64,000 nucleotides of DNA from Bacteroidota bacterium. GTDB lineage: Bacteria; Bacteroidota; Bacteroidia; Bacteroidales; JACABE01. Both the position numbers and the translations under genes were made by a program. Shown here piece by piece: positions 1 to 12,000 of this stretch (position 1 is its first letter; each line of letters opens with the position of its first letter). The stretch lies in the NCBI GenBank assembly GCA_026391675.1, contig JAPLDQ010000019.1, positions 1 through 64,000 on the forward strand, given 5' to 3'. Under the pieces are notes generated by a model. The model did not search any database, was not told the DNA's origin, and saw nothing but the letters and a program-made list of their open reading frames with translations.

Positions 1-169
1 TTAAAAATTTCTTAACGCAATATGTCAATGAACTACTGATATTTTAATCGCCTTAGAAGCGAAATCCCTAGGGATTTGTAAACGAACTTATGAAACGAAT
101 TAGGTTCTTTAGAATGTAAACGAACTTATGATATGTAACACCTAATGCCTAATGCCTATTGCCTAAAGC

Positions 170-1213
170 CTAAAGCCTTACTTCCTCCCTCCCATCCCTG
201 TACCTGGCAAATCTTCCTTTCGTACGGGGGAAAACCATACTATTGCTGGGCCATGGCCAGCCACCGAATTCGGTTTTACGGTAATCATCAAAAGTCTGAC
301 GGATTTCTGCTTCCGTATTCATAACAAATGGTCCGTATTGTATTACGGGTTCATTGATAGGTTTAGCCTGTAAAAGAATCAGTTCAGCTGACTGCTTTCC
401 GTTTATCAGTCTTACAGCTTCATCTGCTTTTAACTCAATGGCATTATCCGAAGCTATTTCTTTTGTATTTAAGGCTATTGATGAACCTGCGTAGAAATAC
501 AAATAACGCTTTATGTCTTTACTTGCCTTGGGTAATTCCAGTTCAGCATTTTCCTGCATTTTAATGATCCAGATGCTCACTTCATTGCCGTCATCTGCTG
601 CCCATGAATCAGGGGCGGGATCTAATGCCTTTATTGCTTCAAAATTACCGGCAATTACTTTAATTACCGATGATTTACCCATCTTATCTGTTTTGGTAAC
701 AATAGGGATATCCTCTGACCATAACATTTTAAAATGCGGTGCTGCAAATTTACTTGCTGCCGGTAAGTTCAGCCAGATCTGGAACAACTCTGCCGGATTT
801 GCTCCTTCCTGATTCAGCAAGGGAAACATTTCACAATGCTGCAAACCGGCTCCGGCTGTCATCCATTGCACATCACCTTCGCCATAGCGTCCGGCCTGTC
901 CGTGCGAATCAGAATGGTCAACATAGCCATCCAGGACGATGGTAATCGTTTCAAAGCCGCGATGCGGATGAACAGGAAAGCCGGGAACAACATCGCCGTG
1001 ATACATCCGCCAGCCATCCTTTACCGTAAAGTCCTGACCAATATTCCTGCCCTGCAAAGATGCTGCAGGACCCATTTTATCGTTTCCGGCAGGATAATCG
1101 TCTCTATGATGGGCAAAGAACAAAAATGGATTTTGAACCGGCCACATGAAATCAAGTGGCTTTATACTTATAATTGCATTGTTTTCCATGGTTATTGATT
1201 TTTTATTAGTCAC
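170..1213 (-). CDS. Pirin family protein (bicupin)
   Basis: Translation has pirin signatures: FPVHPHRGFETITIVLDGYVDHSDS...GDVQWMTAGAGLQHCEMF. Confidence 0.88.
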   Translation of the reverse strand: MTNKKSITMENNAIISIKPLDFMWPVQNPFLFFAHHRDDYPAGNDKMGPAASLQGRNIGQDFTVKDGWRMYHGDVVPGFPVHPHRGFETITIVLDGYVDHSDSHGQAGRYGEGDVQWMTAGAGLQHCEMFPLLNQEGANPAELFQIWLNLPAASKFAAPHFKMLWSEDIPIVTKTDKMGKSSVIKVIAGNFEAIKALDPAPDSWAADDGNEVSIWIIKMQENAELELPKASKDIKRYLYFYAGSSIALNTKEIASDNAIELKADEAVRLINGKQSAELILLQAKPINEPVIQYGPFVMNTEAEIRQTFDDYRKTEFGGWPWPSNSMVFPRTKGRFARYRDGREEVRL

Positions 1214-1296
1214 TAAGGCACAAAGACACTAAGAATATAATATTTTAACTTAAAACTTAACAATTAACACTTAAAACCTCTAATTCCTAATTCCTA

Positions 1297-1515
1297 ATCA
1301 TTGTTGTCCGGTTAAAATAATTTTAATGTAAAGAACACCCATATTTTATTATGTCCCTACGGGACATTAAAAAAAGCAGGGTTTATTTTTTTCTACCAAC
1401 ATTTTATTCCTACGGGATTGTCCCGTTAGGGACATGATATTGGTAGAATGCATGTTATAATAAAATCTAAACGTCCCGTTAGGGACGTGATAAAGTTTAA
1501 CCGGACAACAATGAT
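1297..1515. repeat. MITE-like element with 20-bp perfect terminal inverted repeats (ATCATTGTTGTCCGGTTAAA / TTTAACCGGACAACAATGAT) and internal GTCCCtacGGGAC-type hairpins
   Basis: Left TIR 1297-1316 is the exact reverse complement of 1496-1515; no coding capacity. Confidence 0.75.
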
Positions 1516-1557
1516 TCCTAATTCCTAATTTCTATTGCCTAATGCCTAATGCCTGAT

Positions 1558-2271
1558 TTAATTCATCGGTACTTCCATTAACAATATTCTGGCATCTTTT
1601 GTTGCAGTGATATTAACTTTATCAGTATTCCAGATTCCCATGCCATCTTTTTTATCCAGGATTTCACCTTCAACATCCAGCTGACCTTCGAGCAGGAAGA
1701 TGTATAAACCATTTTCAGTTTTTTTAAACTGATAGCTTGCAGCTATTCCTGCTTTGAAATCGCCCAGATGAAACCATGCATCCTGATATATCCAAACACC
1801 CTGATCATCAGGATTTGGCGAAAGTATCTGATAAAATTCATTTTCCCTGACAATATCCTTTATCGTCACCTGATCATAGCGTGGACTTACATTTTTCTTA
1901 TTGGGGATTACCCATATCTGCAGAAAATTTACATCCGCATCCCTGTTTTTATTGTATTCGCTGTGAAACACGCCTGTACCTGCACTCATTACCTGAACAT
2001 CACCATGCCGGATAACGGCTTGATTACCCATATTATCCTTATGTTCCAGATCGCCGGATAAAGGTATGGATATGATTTCCATATTATCGTGGGGATGCAT
2101 GCCAAAGCCTTCGCCACCCCTGACGATATCATCATTTAATACCCTTAATGCACCAAAATGCATGCGTTCGGGATTGTAATAGTTGGCAAAACTAAAAGTA
2201 TGCCTGCTGTGCAGCCAGCCATGATTCGCATCACCACGGCTTTCTGCTTTATGTAGAATTGTATTTTTCAT
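1558..2271 (-). CDS. Pirin family protein (YhhW-like)
   Basis: HTFSFANYYNPERMHFGALRVLNDD...GFGMHPHDNMEIISIPLSG...VMSAGTGVFHSEYN. Confidence 0.92.
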   Translation of the reverse strand: MKNTILHKAESRGDANHGWLHSRHTFSFANYYNPERMHFGALRVLNDDIVRGGEGFGMHPHDNMEIISIPLSGDLEHKDNMGNQAVIRHGDVQVMSAGTGVFHSEYNKNRDADVNFLQIWVIPNKKNVSPRYDQVTIKDIVRENEFYQILSPNPDDQGVWIYQDAWFHLGDFKAGIAASYQFKKTENGLYIFLLEGQLDVEGEILDKKDGMGIWNTDKVNITATKDARILLMEVPMN

Positions 2272-2589
2272 TTTTCCGGATTTTTATTATTCAATTTGCA
2301 AAATTAGCTCAGCAGAATAAAAAAGTAAATGGAAAAATTACGGAATGAATTGTATAATTAAAGGAGAATAAATGAAAGATTTTGTGATTTTGCGATTTTG
2401 TGATTTTGCTGTCTTGCCCTAAAATAGATTTTCACTAAACAAGTGTAATCAAACAGGAATTAGGAATTAGGAATTAGGCAATAGGAAATAGGAAATAGTA
2501 TATTATTTAAGCATGTACAACTCATAATTCATAACTCATAACTTACCACCCCCCTAACTCCAAGTACTCTAAGTACTTTAATGACTTTT

Positions 2590-3471
2590 TCAACTTACCA
2601 GACTTCTCTTAAAATCCTGTAGCGTTTGCCCGGACTGGCTTTTAATAAACTTGCTGAAGTGGGAAGGGTCATCAAAACCAAGATCATAACCGATTTCCTT
2701 GCTGCTTTTATCTGTAAAAACAACCATACGTTTCGCTTCAATAACCAGTCTGTTCTGAATAAAATCCTTGGCTGATATATTAATGGCTGATTTGATAACT
2801 TCATTCAGATAGTTGGGTGTTACATTCAGTTTATCGGCATAATCCTTAACCTGATGCCACTGAAAATGATTATTTTCGACCAGGGCTTTAAAACTTTTTA
2901 CCAGTGTTTTTTCAACTTCAACAGATTGGGTATTTGTATTAGCATGTAATGAACAATGTCCGTTACATTCAATTAAAAAAAGTTTCAGGTAAGCGCCTAT
3001 GGATTCCATGGCAAATTCATCTTTCGATTCAAAAGCAGTCAACATCTGAGATGTAAATAATGACAAACGCTCTTTCATTTTGTTAGATACACTAAGTGCA
3101 GCCGTTTCATCAAACTTCTGAAATAATTTAAGATTTGTAATAAAATCAGAGCGTATGCTGTTCTTTTCCAGAAATTCAGTTGTAAAAAGAATAACATAAC
3201 CTGTCGGCTTTGGATCAGTAATGATCTGATGAACCTGATCGGGATTGACAAAGAAGAGGGTTTGGGGTTCTATTGCGTATTCTTTAAAATCAATGATGTG
3301 CCTACCGGTAGCAGTATGTGACCAGATTACGGTATAAAAATTATGCCGGTGTGGATCATCAGCAATTCCACCGCTTTGCTCGTCAATTTCTTCCATCGTC
3401 TTGATAACAAATGGACAGGGAACATTATTATACAATAATTCATAATTGTAAATTGTTTTGTTATCTGCCAT
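2590..3471 (-). CDS. AraC family transcriptional regulator
   Basis: N-terminal cupin sensor and C-terminal HTH: KEIGYDLGFDDPSHFSKFIKSQSGQTLQDFKR. Confidence 0.92.
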   Translation of the reverse strand: MADNKTIYNYELLYNNVPCPFVIKTMEEIDEQSGGIADDPHRHNFYTVIWSHTATGRHIIDFKEYAIEPQTLFFVNPDQVHQIITDPKPTGYVILFTTEFLEKNSIRSDFITNLKLFQKFDETAALSVSNKMKERLSLFTSQMLTAFESKDEFAMESIGAYLKLFLIECNGHCSLHANTNTQSVEVEKTLVKSFKALVENNHFQWHQVKDYADKLNVTPNYLNEVIKSAINISAKDFIQNRLVIEAKRMVVFTDKSSKEIGYDLGFDDPSHFSKFIKSQSGQTLQDFKRSLVS

Positions 3472-3697
3472 CGGGATTTACTGCTATAAATTTATTAATG
3501 AAATAGTCATGCTTTTGTTTTACAAATATACAAATTATATCTTTTGTTTAAATGCATTGTAAAGGAGATAATTAAAATATTTTTAATATCATTATCTATT
3601 TAATTTGAATCATATTAACGAAACAACAACAGATTAATCTTCTTTTATTTTAGATAAGATTTTTTTATTACTTTTGCATCTTTAAGAAAAACACACA

Positions 3698-4435
3698 ATG
3701 AAAGCTGTAATTTTAGCTGCAGGTATTGCTTCCCGCTTACGTCCATTGACTGATAATACACCAAAATGCTTATTAAAAGTAGGCGAAAAATGTATTTTAC
3801 AACTCACACTCGAAAATTTACTGACTAATAAAATAAAGGATGTGGTAATCGTAACAGGTTATCTGGAGCAACAGATTAAAGATTTTGTTGCTGTTAATTT
3901 CCCTGAGCTTAATGTTGAATATATATATAATGAAGTATATGATTCAACCAATAATATTTATTCGCTCTGGCTCGCTAAAACAGCCTTACTCGGTGGCGAA
4001 ATGCTTTTGATGGACAGTGATATCATATTTGATGCTAAAATTATTGCTGCCTTGATGAATTCAGGCTATGAAAATTGTTTAGCCTTAAAACGTCACAATG
4101 TTGGTGAAGAAGAAATTAAAGTAAAAGCTGATGCTAAAGGCAGGGTGCTTGAAATCAGTAAAATTGTTGACCCTGCACAGGCAATTGGCGAATCAATTGG
4201 AATAGAAAAATTCAGTACTGCATCATTATATAAACTTTTTGAAGTTATCGACCGTAAAGTAATGAAAGAGAAAAAAGTAAATATTTTTTATGAGCATGCT
4301 TTTGAGGAAATGATAAATGAAGGTTCAGATATGTATATTGTTGATACAACTGATTATATTTGCATGGAAATTGATACCGCAGCAGATTTGCAATCAGCTG
4401 CAGACAGCCTTTTAAAATATTCATTAACCAATTAA
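3698..4435 (+). CDS. NTP transferase domain protein (sugar-phosphate/phosphocholine nucleotidyltransferase-like)
   Basis: MKAVILAAGIASRLRPLTDNTPKCLLKVGEKCILQLTLENL nucleotidyltransferase signature. Confidence 0.88.
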   Translation: MKAVILAAGIASRLRPLTDNTPKCLLKVGEKCILQLTLENLLTNKIKDVVIVTGYLEQQIKDFVAVNFPELNVEYIYNEVYDSTNNIYSLWLAKTALLGGEMLLMDSDIIFDAKIIAALMNSGYENCLALKRHNVGEEEIKVKADAKGRVLEISKIVDPAQAIGESIGIEKFSTASLYKLFEVIDRKVMKEKKVNIFYEHAFEEMINEGSDMYIVDTTDYICMEIDTAADLQSAADSLLKYSLTN

Positions 4436-4441
4436 TTTGCT

Positions 4442-5275
4442 ATGAGTGAAAGTCTGTTTACAATATCATTAGTAGGGCTTTTAGCAGGTTTTATATTTTC
4501 AATGCCTATTGCAGGGCCTATAAGCATTTTAATAACCTCAAATGCACTGAAAGGCAAAATGAGATATTGTACCCTGGCTACTATCGGGGCTTCATTTGCT
4601 GACTTTCTCTATGTTTTTATTGCTGTATTCGGCTTAACCAAATTGTATACGCTCTACAAACCAATAATACCTTATATCTTATTAGGAGGTGCTATATTTT
4701 TGTTATATATTGGTTTTAAAATTGCAAAGACCAAACTTGATTTAGAACATATTGATGAAAAGGGGCATCTTTCTAAAAAAATAAAAGAGGAAAGAGGTGG
4801 TTTCTGGACCGGATTTATGCTGAATTTCCTCAATCCTACACTATTTATCGGTTGGTTAACATCTTCTTTCTTTGTTATTTCTATTGTTTCTTCATTGGGA
4901 TTTAATACCGGTGGCCTGGATACTATGATAGACCAGAATGTACAGCAAATTAACAACATTGAAGGTAAAGCCATTGATACGCAAAAAACAATCGGTTATT
5001 TTAAATTAGATACTTCTAAAACGAAACAACAGGAAATCCATAAAGAAGATAATGCAAAATTACCTAATTACTTTCCTTTATTAATAAGTATCTGCTATGC
5101 TTTCTTTCTTGCACTGGGCAGTATAATCTGGTTTTATTATTTCGCCTATTTTCTGGTTAAATACAGGAGCAAACTTAATATTAATATTCTTAACAGGATT
5201 ATTCAGGGATTAGGCGTTGCACTCTGCCTTTTTGGTATTTTCCTTGCCTACACTGCTGTTAAAATGTTTATTTAA
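4442..5275 (+). CDS. LysE family transporter
   Basis: Multi-TM; FSMPIAGPISILITSNALKGKMRYCTLATIGASFADFLYVF. Confidence 0.75.
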   Translation: MSESLFTISLVGLLAGFIFSMPIAGPISILITSNALKGKMRYCTLATIGASFADFLYVFIAVFGLTKLYTLYKPIIPYILLGGAIFLLYIGFKIAKTKLDLEHIDEKGHLSKKIKEERGGFWTGFMLNFLNPTLFIGWLTSSFFVISIVSSLGFNTGGLDTMIDQNVQQINNIEGKAIDTQKTIGYFKLDTSKTKQQEIHKEDNAKLPNYFPLLISICYAFFLALGSIIWFYYFAYFLVKYRSKLNINILNRIIQGLGVALCLFGIFLAYTAVKMFI

Positions 5276-5321
5276 TAAAAAGGTCATCAATCAGAGAAAT
5301 ACCAATACCTGCACATTCCCT

Positions 5322-5762
5322 TTATTTTTCATAAAACAACTTATATATCGCATAATTTAGTGAACCTGATATTAAAGCTTCAGGGAAATTATCAACATTA
5401 TATGAATTCATATAATAAAAACTCTCATCAATAGAATAATAAAGACCCCTGATCCGGTCCTCCGGATATTTATAAGGTTTAAAAAAACGATCAGGTGGAA
5501 GGTTTATATAAATATTTGTATAATTAGTGAGCATATACAAATACTGATTATCAAATTTCAAATATACATTTAAGTTTTTATCAAAAATTTTCTGATAATC
5601 TTTTATTGAATAAAACTTTTCAGTAGAAATACTAAAAGGTTTATGTTTGAAAAACAAGATATTATAAGGTATAATAGCTGATTTAACTGTATCTTGATTT
5701 GTTTGAGATAAAACGCTGCAGGTAATCGATATAATAAAAAAGAATAATATGAATTTTTTCAT
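5322..5762 (-). CDS. Hypothetical exported protein
   Basis: ORF with internal start MKKFILFFFIISITCSVLSQ resembling a signal peptide. Confidence 0.55.
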   Translation of the reverse strand: MKKFILFFFIISITCSVLSQTNQDTVKSAIIPYNILFFKHKPFSISTEKFYSIKDYQKIFDKNLNVYLKFDNQYLYMLTNYTNIYINLPPDRFFKPYKYPEDRIRGLYYSIDESFYYMNSYNVDNFPEALISGSLNYAIYKLFYEK

Positions 5763-5836
5763 TTTTGAAAAGATTTGTATTGTTCTAAAATACTGAAATA
5801 CAAATTTACAATACAAAATAGCAATGTGTTAGTTTT

Positions 5837-6355
5837 TTAGCATTTATTTCCGAGCTTGCTTATACCCTTTTTAAGTTTATTCATTAATCCTTTATGAACA
5901 GAAAATGGCATACTTTCCAATGCAAGATTGATTTCATGTTTCAATTCAGGCTCTTCCACAGCAAATCTGATAAGCAGATCAATGCTATAAGCCCTTACAG
6001 CAATAGTTTCCTTATTATACATTAACCATTCAAGACATTTATCAAATAACATGGATGATTTATCCAGGCTGCATATATCGGGAGTTAATATCAATACCTT
6101 CAGAAAACTCCGTTTAACTCCATCTACATTCGTCTTAAGCAGTTCATCAACTATAGCCGGCAAATAGGAAATCAGGGCTTCAGGATGTATTTCATAATAA
6201 AACTGAATTACACGGGCAGCCCGCATCGAAACCGGATATTTTTCATAACATAATTTAAAAGCTTCTTCCAGCAATTCAGGATTTTTTTCTATCGTTTTCA
6301 TCGTAATTTCAATAGCTGCCCTGCTGCTATCAAATAATAAAGATTCAATTGACAT
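5837..6355 (-). CDS. Hypothetical helical (HEAT-like) protein
   Basis: 172-aa all-helical ORF. Confidence 0.6.
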   Translation of the reverse strand: MSIESLLFDSSRAAIEITMKTIEKNPELLEEAFKLCYEKYPVSMRAARVIQFYYEIHPEALISYLPAIVDELLKTNVDGVKRSFLKVLILTPDICSLDKSSMLFDKCLEWLMYNKETIAVRAYSIDLLIRFAVEEPELKHEINLALESMPFSVHKGLMNKLKKGISKLGNKC

Positions 6356-6396
6356 AGCTAATTCAAAAATTATTATTTTAATGATTTAATATTAAT

Positions 6397-7575
6397 TCAT
6401 TCTCTCTTCTTAAGGATATTTTCAACTTCTTCTTTTTTATAGATACTGTAAATTCTATCAACAAAGCCAAAAAATGCCTTGTTTAAATTCATCTCGGTAA
6501 TCATTACAAGGAGAATATCTTGTTTTTCTATATTTTCCTTGTCCTTCGAATGATCAACAAATTTTGCATTATCCCCGTAAATATCAGGATAAATAGTTGT
6601 ATTATAATACCAGAACTGATGATTATTAAATATTTGCTGTGGGATTTTACTGTTATAAATACTCCAGTAATAACTGTCGGCAATAGTCAGTACATTGGGT
6701 CTGCTTTTTTTGCTGCTGCTTTGAATATTTATTTCAGGATAAGCCATTGTTTCATGCGGAAGCGGAAAAAGCAGATTCAGGGTAAGCTCAATATCAAAAT
6801 CAACATCTTTTAAGTCCTTGCATACATTTATCTTATTAAAAGAAATATTTGCCAAATCTATATTGCTGGTCTTTTCAATAAATTTTATTAAAGTATCTGT
6901 TGCCAGATACATGGCATACGTACTCCAGTGTACACCATATTTCGGGAATAAAGGGAAGGTAGATGTATCTTTCATAGCAATAAACCAGGCATTTAAATCA
7001 AGATAATTAATTCCAATAGTTTTACATTGCCGGGAATAGTATAAATAATTGGAAATTGTTTTTTGTTGTGGATGATAGCGTTCAGGAATATATTCCGGGA
7101 AAAAGCTGGCTTTACCCGGTTCAAATACAAAAATCAGATCAATATTTTTTTCTTTCTTTAAATAATCCTGAAGCCATTTTGCACGGATTAATTCCCTGTT
7201 AATTGAGTCTTTTCCAACGAAATTAGAACCTGTATAATCAAGAATATAACCTTCTTCATACAAACAATCCGATATGCCTATGATTGCCTTATGTGTACCG
7301 GTCAATCTGAAAAAGGAATAATCAAGCTGGTTATTGATACGGATAAAAAGATTCCTGAAACCTGAATTATCTTCAATGCTTTTATTGAAATCCTGTTGAA
7401 ATTTTTCGTTAAACCATGACTTCCAGGTAAACCATTTAACATCAGGTTTATCGGCAAGTTTATAAGCTCCATCCAGAGGTTTTAATCTTATAAAATTGAA
7501 TTTATATTGTGCATAAGGTAAAAGCATCAATATAACTATCAGTATAAACAATATTTTTTTCTGAACTTCCTTCAT
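6397..7575 (-). CDS. AlgX/AlgJ-like SGNH O-acetyltransferase partner protein
   Basis: Single N-terminal TM; FVFEPGKASFFPEYIPER, YGVHWSTYAMYLATD, LTIADSYYW; next to an MBOAT gene. Confidence 0.75.
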   Translation of the reverse strand: MKEVQKKILFILIVILMLLPYAQYKFNFIRLKPLDGAYKLADKPDVKWFTWKSWFNEKFQQDFNKSIEDNSGFRNLFIRINNQLDYSFFRLTGTHKAIIGISDCLYEEGYILDYTGSNFVGKDSINRELIRAKWLQDYLKKEKNIDLIFVFEPGKASFFPEYIPERYHPQQKTISNYLYYSRQCKTIGINYLDLNAWFIAMKDTSTFPLFPKYGVHWSTYAMYLATDTLIKFIEKTSNIDLANISFNKINVCKDLKDVDFDIELTLNLLFPLPHETMAYPEINIQSSSKKSRPNVLTIADSYYWSIYNSKIPQQIFNNHQFWYYNTTIYPDIYGDNAKFVDHSKDKENIEKQDILLVMITEMNLNKAFFGFVDRIYSIYKKEEVENILKKRE

Positions 7576-7579
7576 CGTT

Positions 7580-9001
7580 TTAAAATCTGAAATAAATAAA
7601 TGGATTAAAACCTGAAGTGGATATATAGGCTACACTCAGCACAAATAATACAATCGACAGCAATGTCATTGAATAATGTCCTGCCAAAGTATACCTGACA
7701 GCAAAGAATATTTTTTCGAGCCATTTTCCGAACTTAGTTGCATTAACAAATGAAAAGAAAAATGCCAGTATCATTATAAATCTGAACTTTTCATTAAAAT
7801 AATACTGATGCTCTGAAAAATCAAAAGAAAACATCTTTGTAATAAATAAAAACGCAGTTGAAATATCCTGAATTCTAAAAAAAGCCCATCCAACAAGGAC
7901 AATTACAAAAGTTATAACTATGGCCGGTATCTTTCCTAATTTATTCAAAAAGTTTAGCAGGAATAATCTGTCAGCAATCAGGAATAATCCCTGATATGCT
8001 CCCCATGCGATGAAATTCCATGATGCACCGTGCCATAAGCCTGACAACAAAAACACCAGCCATAAATTGAAATACAATCGTTTTGTGCTTACTTTATTAC
8101 CGCCCAAGGGTATATAAAGGTAATCGCGCATCCATCGGCTTAATGTAATGTGCCAGCGGCGCCAGAATTCAGTTATACTTTGAGATGTATAAGGATTATT
8201 AAAGTTTTCAGGGAATACAAATCCAAGCATACGGGCTATTCCGATTGCCATATCAGAATATCCTGAAAAGTCAAAATAAATCTGAAAAGCATAAGCTATA
8301 ATACCTATCCATGCTGTAACTGAACTGATGTCATTTATATTCAGGGCAAAAATATGGTCTACTTCTGCACCCAACACATTTGCTATCAATACTTTTTTTG
8401 ATAATCCAATAATAAACCTGTAAAAACCTGCCAGACGGTTATCTATGGTTTCATTATTTCTTCTGTCGGTAATCTGATCTGTAATTTCATTGAACCTGAT
8501 GATAGGTCCGGCAATCAGCTGAGGGAAAAAGAGGATATATAAGGAATAATCCACTATGCTTTTCATGGGAGGTTTTTCGTCACGATACACATCAATGATA
8601 TAACTCATTTCGTGAAATGTAAAAAAAGAAATACCGATAGGCAATGCCACCCGCATAAATACTAGCGTATTATAGCCAAAAAAACTCAAACCGGAATTAA
8701 TATTATCTAAAAAGAAATTAGCATATTTGAAATAAAAGAGAAAGCTCAGATTAATACATATTGCCAGTGTTAACCATAGTTTCCGCTTTCTGTCCTTCGA
8801 TTTGTATATTAACCTGGCAATAACAAAATCGATGATTATACTAAAGAAAATTATAAATATATATTTGGGTCCACCCCATGAATAGAAGAGTATGCTGGCA
8901 AAAACAATGAGCAGATTTTTTAATTTATAAGGTATTATAAAATAAAGAATCAAAAAGAAAGGAAAGAAATACAACAAAAACAAACTACTGCTGAAAACCA
9001 T
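7580..9001 (-). CDS. MBOAT family O-acyltransferase
   Basis: Multi-TM; NPYTSQSITEFWRRWHITLSRWMRDYLYIPLGGN...GLWHGASWNFIAWG. Confidence 0.95.
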   Translation of the reverse strand: MVFSSSLFLLYFFPFFLILYFIIPYKLKNLLIVFASILFYSWGGPKYIFIIFFSIIIDFVIARLIYKSKDRKRKLWLTLAICINLSFLFYFKYANFFLDNINSGLSFFGYNTLVFMRVALPIGISFFTFHEMSYIIDVYRDEKPPMKSIVDYSLYILFFPQLIAGPIIRFNEITDQITDRRNNETIDNRLAGFYRFIIGLSKKVLIANVLGAEVDHIFALNINDISSVTAWIGIIAYAFQIYFDFSGYSDMAIGIARMLGFVFPENFNNPYTSQSITEFWRRWHITLSRWMRDYLYIPLGGNKVSTKRLYFNLWLVFLLSGLWHGASWNFIAWGAYQGLFLIADRLFLLNFLNKLGKIPAIVITFVIVLVGWAFFRIQDISTAFLFITKMFSFDFSEHQYYFNEKFRFIMILAFFFSFVNATKFGKWLEKIFFAVRYTLAGHYSMTLLSIVLFVLSVAYISTSGFNPFIYFRF

Positions 9002-9002
9002 C

Positions 9003-12000
9003 CTATTTCGATAATACTAATTTATGAGTAAATGATTTATTATTCAGCATAATATTGCAGAAATACAAGCCATCAGCAAGTTTATTCCCTGAATTATCAC
9101 TGCCATCCCAGCTGAATGTATAACTACCTTTATCATAAACAACATTTGTTGTCAGATCTTTAATCAAGCGACCTGTAAAATCATAAATCAAAACAGATAG
9201 TTTACCTTTCTCATTGCTATTAATTGATATATTGGTTTTTAAACCAAATGGGTTGGGAAAACAACAGGATGTAAAATTGGTTTTTTCGTCAATTCCAATC
9301 TGACTTAGCACTGATAAATTTACAGGAATAATTCTTTGTGAAATAAAATTCTCATATACAACGAGCTGGCAGTTATAATTACCCGGCTGTAATTGTGTGG
9401 CATCAAATTGAATTACTATTTTCTGATTTTCATTTTTATATATACCGCCTGCTATTAAATCAGTTGAGGCCCATGGTACAGATAAGGAATTATTTAACTG
9501 TAAGTTATTGGTAAATAAAACCAGACCATTACCGGCATTACTGATATTAACAATAGCAGTATCCATGGTATTAACAAACATGGTTTTATTAATGCTTAAA
9601 GGGAAATAGTTAAGATTTGGTGCTGCATCGCCAAATAAAGGAAAAACAATATTATCAACCCAGCCACAATCAGCGCCTGTATTAACAGAATTATCTTTTA
9701 CATAAGCCCATTTAAAAGTATGTGTGCCGGTAGTAACAGGAAATATTTCCTGCGACCAGTTAATTTCACCATCCCACCTGCTCTTTTCAACCCCGTCAAT
9801 ATAAAATGCCAGATAATCATAATTATGGTTGGTATTATCTCTTTCGCAGGAAACTTTTTTATAGAACTTTATATTCCCATCCGCCAAAATATATTGATTT
9901 ATTGCAAAAAATGAATTCTGACTATGGGTAATTTTACCTGATTTAGCCGAATAGTTTCCCTGATATTTCAAACTGTCTGAAGTAAACCAGTTTAAGTTGC
10001 CTCCCAGCGTCCAGTTATATTTTGTAAAATTATTTGTTTCAAAATCTTCCATAACTTCACCTAATTGTATATAGAAGAAGGTTATATATTTATAATTATT
10101 ACTGCCTGTTATTTTGGCAGTTAACACGATTAAGTGATTAGCCGGAATATTAGCAGCGGTAGTAATAATAAAGAAAGCATTTTTTGATGAAAAAGCTTTG
10201 ATTGTATCAATATTGGCAAACGAAGGATTTAAAGAAACATAAGGATCGGATGTACTTAGCTCAAGATGAAGATTTGTTGCAGTTGCAGCACCTATATTTT
10301 TTATTTGTAATAATAATGATGCCGTTTCATTGGGTTCAAGTACATTATTATTTCCATCATATATTGTAACAGTACCGGTTTGGAGGTTAAATGAGTTTAC
10401 TCTTAACGAAAGCCCTCTTGCAAAAGTATCAGTTACTGAAATTACATTGCCCAGTAAATCAATATAATGTCCGTCCATTACATTTTGTTTTACAACAAAC
10501 CGGGCAGCATTGCTGATAATTACACTGTCATTGGCCAGTATATTACCGATAACAGCCGAAGAATCAAGCATCATTATATTTGTATCCTGCGAATGACAAA
10601 TAAATTTTGCATTATTTATAGTTGTATTTCCGATATTTTTTAATTTAACTGTAACTTTAACTGTATCTCCTGCATTTACAAGACTATCACCACCGGCATT
10701 TATCGAATAATCAAATAATAATCCATAGGTTTTAAACACTATGCTTTTAATGGATGACAGATTATTATTGTCTGTTACCCTGAATTTGATGGAAGTATTA
10801 TAATATCTTTGAGGTGTTGCTGAAAACAGGCCTGTTTCAGTAAAATCCATATTATCCGGATAGTCAGGTGGAGTAAGTATAAGTTTTTTATCAGTAGTGT
10901 TTGTAGTAAAGCTATTGGTTAAAGTAGCATACTGATAATTTGTAACATCCCCGCCGGATAATGCTGACAACCAATTTCCTGTTAAATTTATTGCGCCATA
11001 ATAAATCTCAATTTTACCGCTTGAGTATATTTTCAGGGCAACATTAACTGATGAGGAGGATTGTCCGTTTACACCTGCTTTCCATATAATGGTTGATGAA
11101 TTGGCATTGGTTTCATAGGTAACGTTTTGTCCTGTTCCATAAACTAAATCAGCGTAAAAAGCAGCTATCATCTTATGACTTCTGAAAAGTAAATCTGCAT
11201 CAATCAGATAAGGAAAAGTATATAAAGAGTTATCAAATTTAATATATCCATCGGCATAAATATAAATCTGATTATATGTTTTCCCAAAATATGGAAAATT
11301 AAAGTTAAGATTTTGTAATACATATCCGCTATTACCGGTATTTAAAACCTGAGTTGCTGCATTAGGAAAACTAACATTTGAAATCGATTCAGAATAATCC
11401 ATTTTTAAAGCCCATTTATAAGGAGGCGTTCCGGCAGAGGCATTTAATTGATGAGAATAAGGTGTATAAATTTTGGCATTCATACTATCATTTATTATAT
11501 CTAATTTATTAAATGTCACCGTTTTTGTTAAAGCAAAGCGCGTTGTATCATTATTTGTCAGAATTATATTTGTAGACGGATAAACCGTTTCATTAACACC
11601 AGATGTATAATCTATCACAGAAAAAGAATTTAATTGTCCACCACCAATACTTGTAGGATCTTTTTCAATTACTTCAAGAAAATATTTTGATGGAAGTGCT
11701 GAAGAAACATAACTTAATAATGGGGAAATATCCAGTCCAAATTCGATATTCTGAGCTATATCAGTTGTATCGCCCTGCATTGGGATACTTCCTCCCTGAT
11801 AATTAAAAATAGGATACTCCATCCTGATATCAGGAGAAGTTGCATTTGTATTTTGACTTACGCCAACAATAACTTTAATTTGAAATCTCCTGTTATGCTT
11901 TAAATTAATTTTCATCGTCATTAAAGGATCATCAGTTGTTTTTGCTTTAATAACATAAACCGATGAATTCCATATTCCATAATTAGCTCCATCAGCAAGC

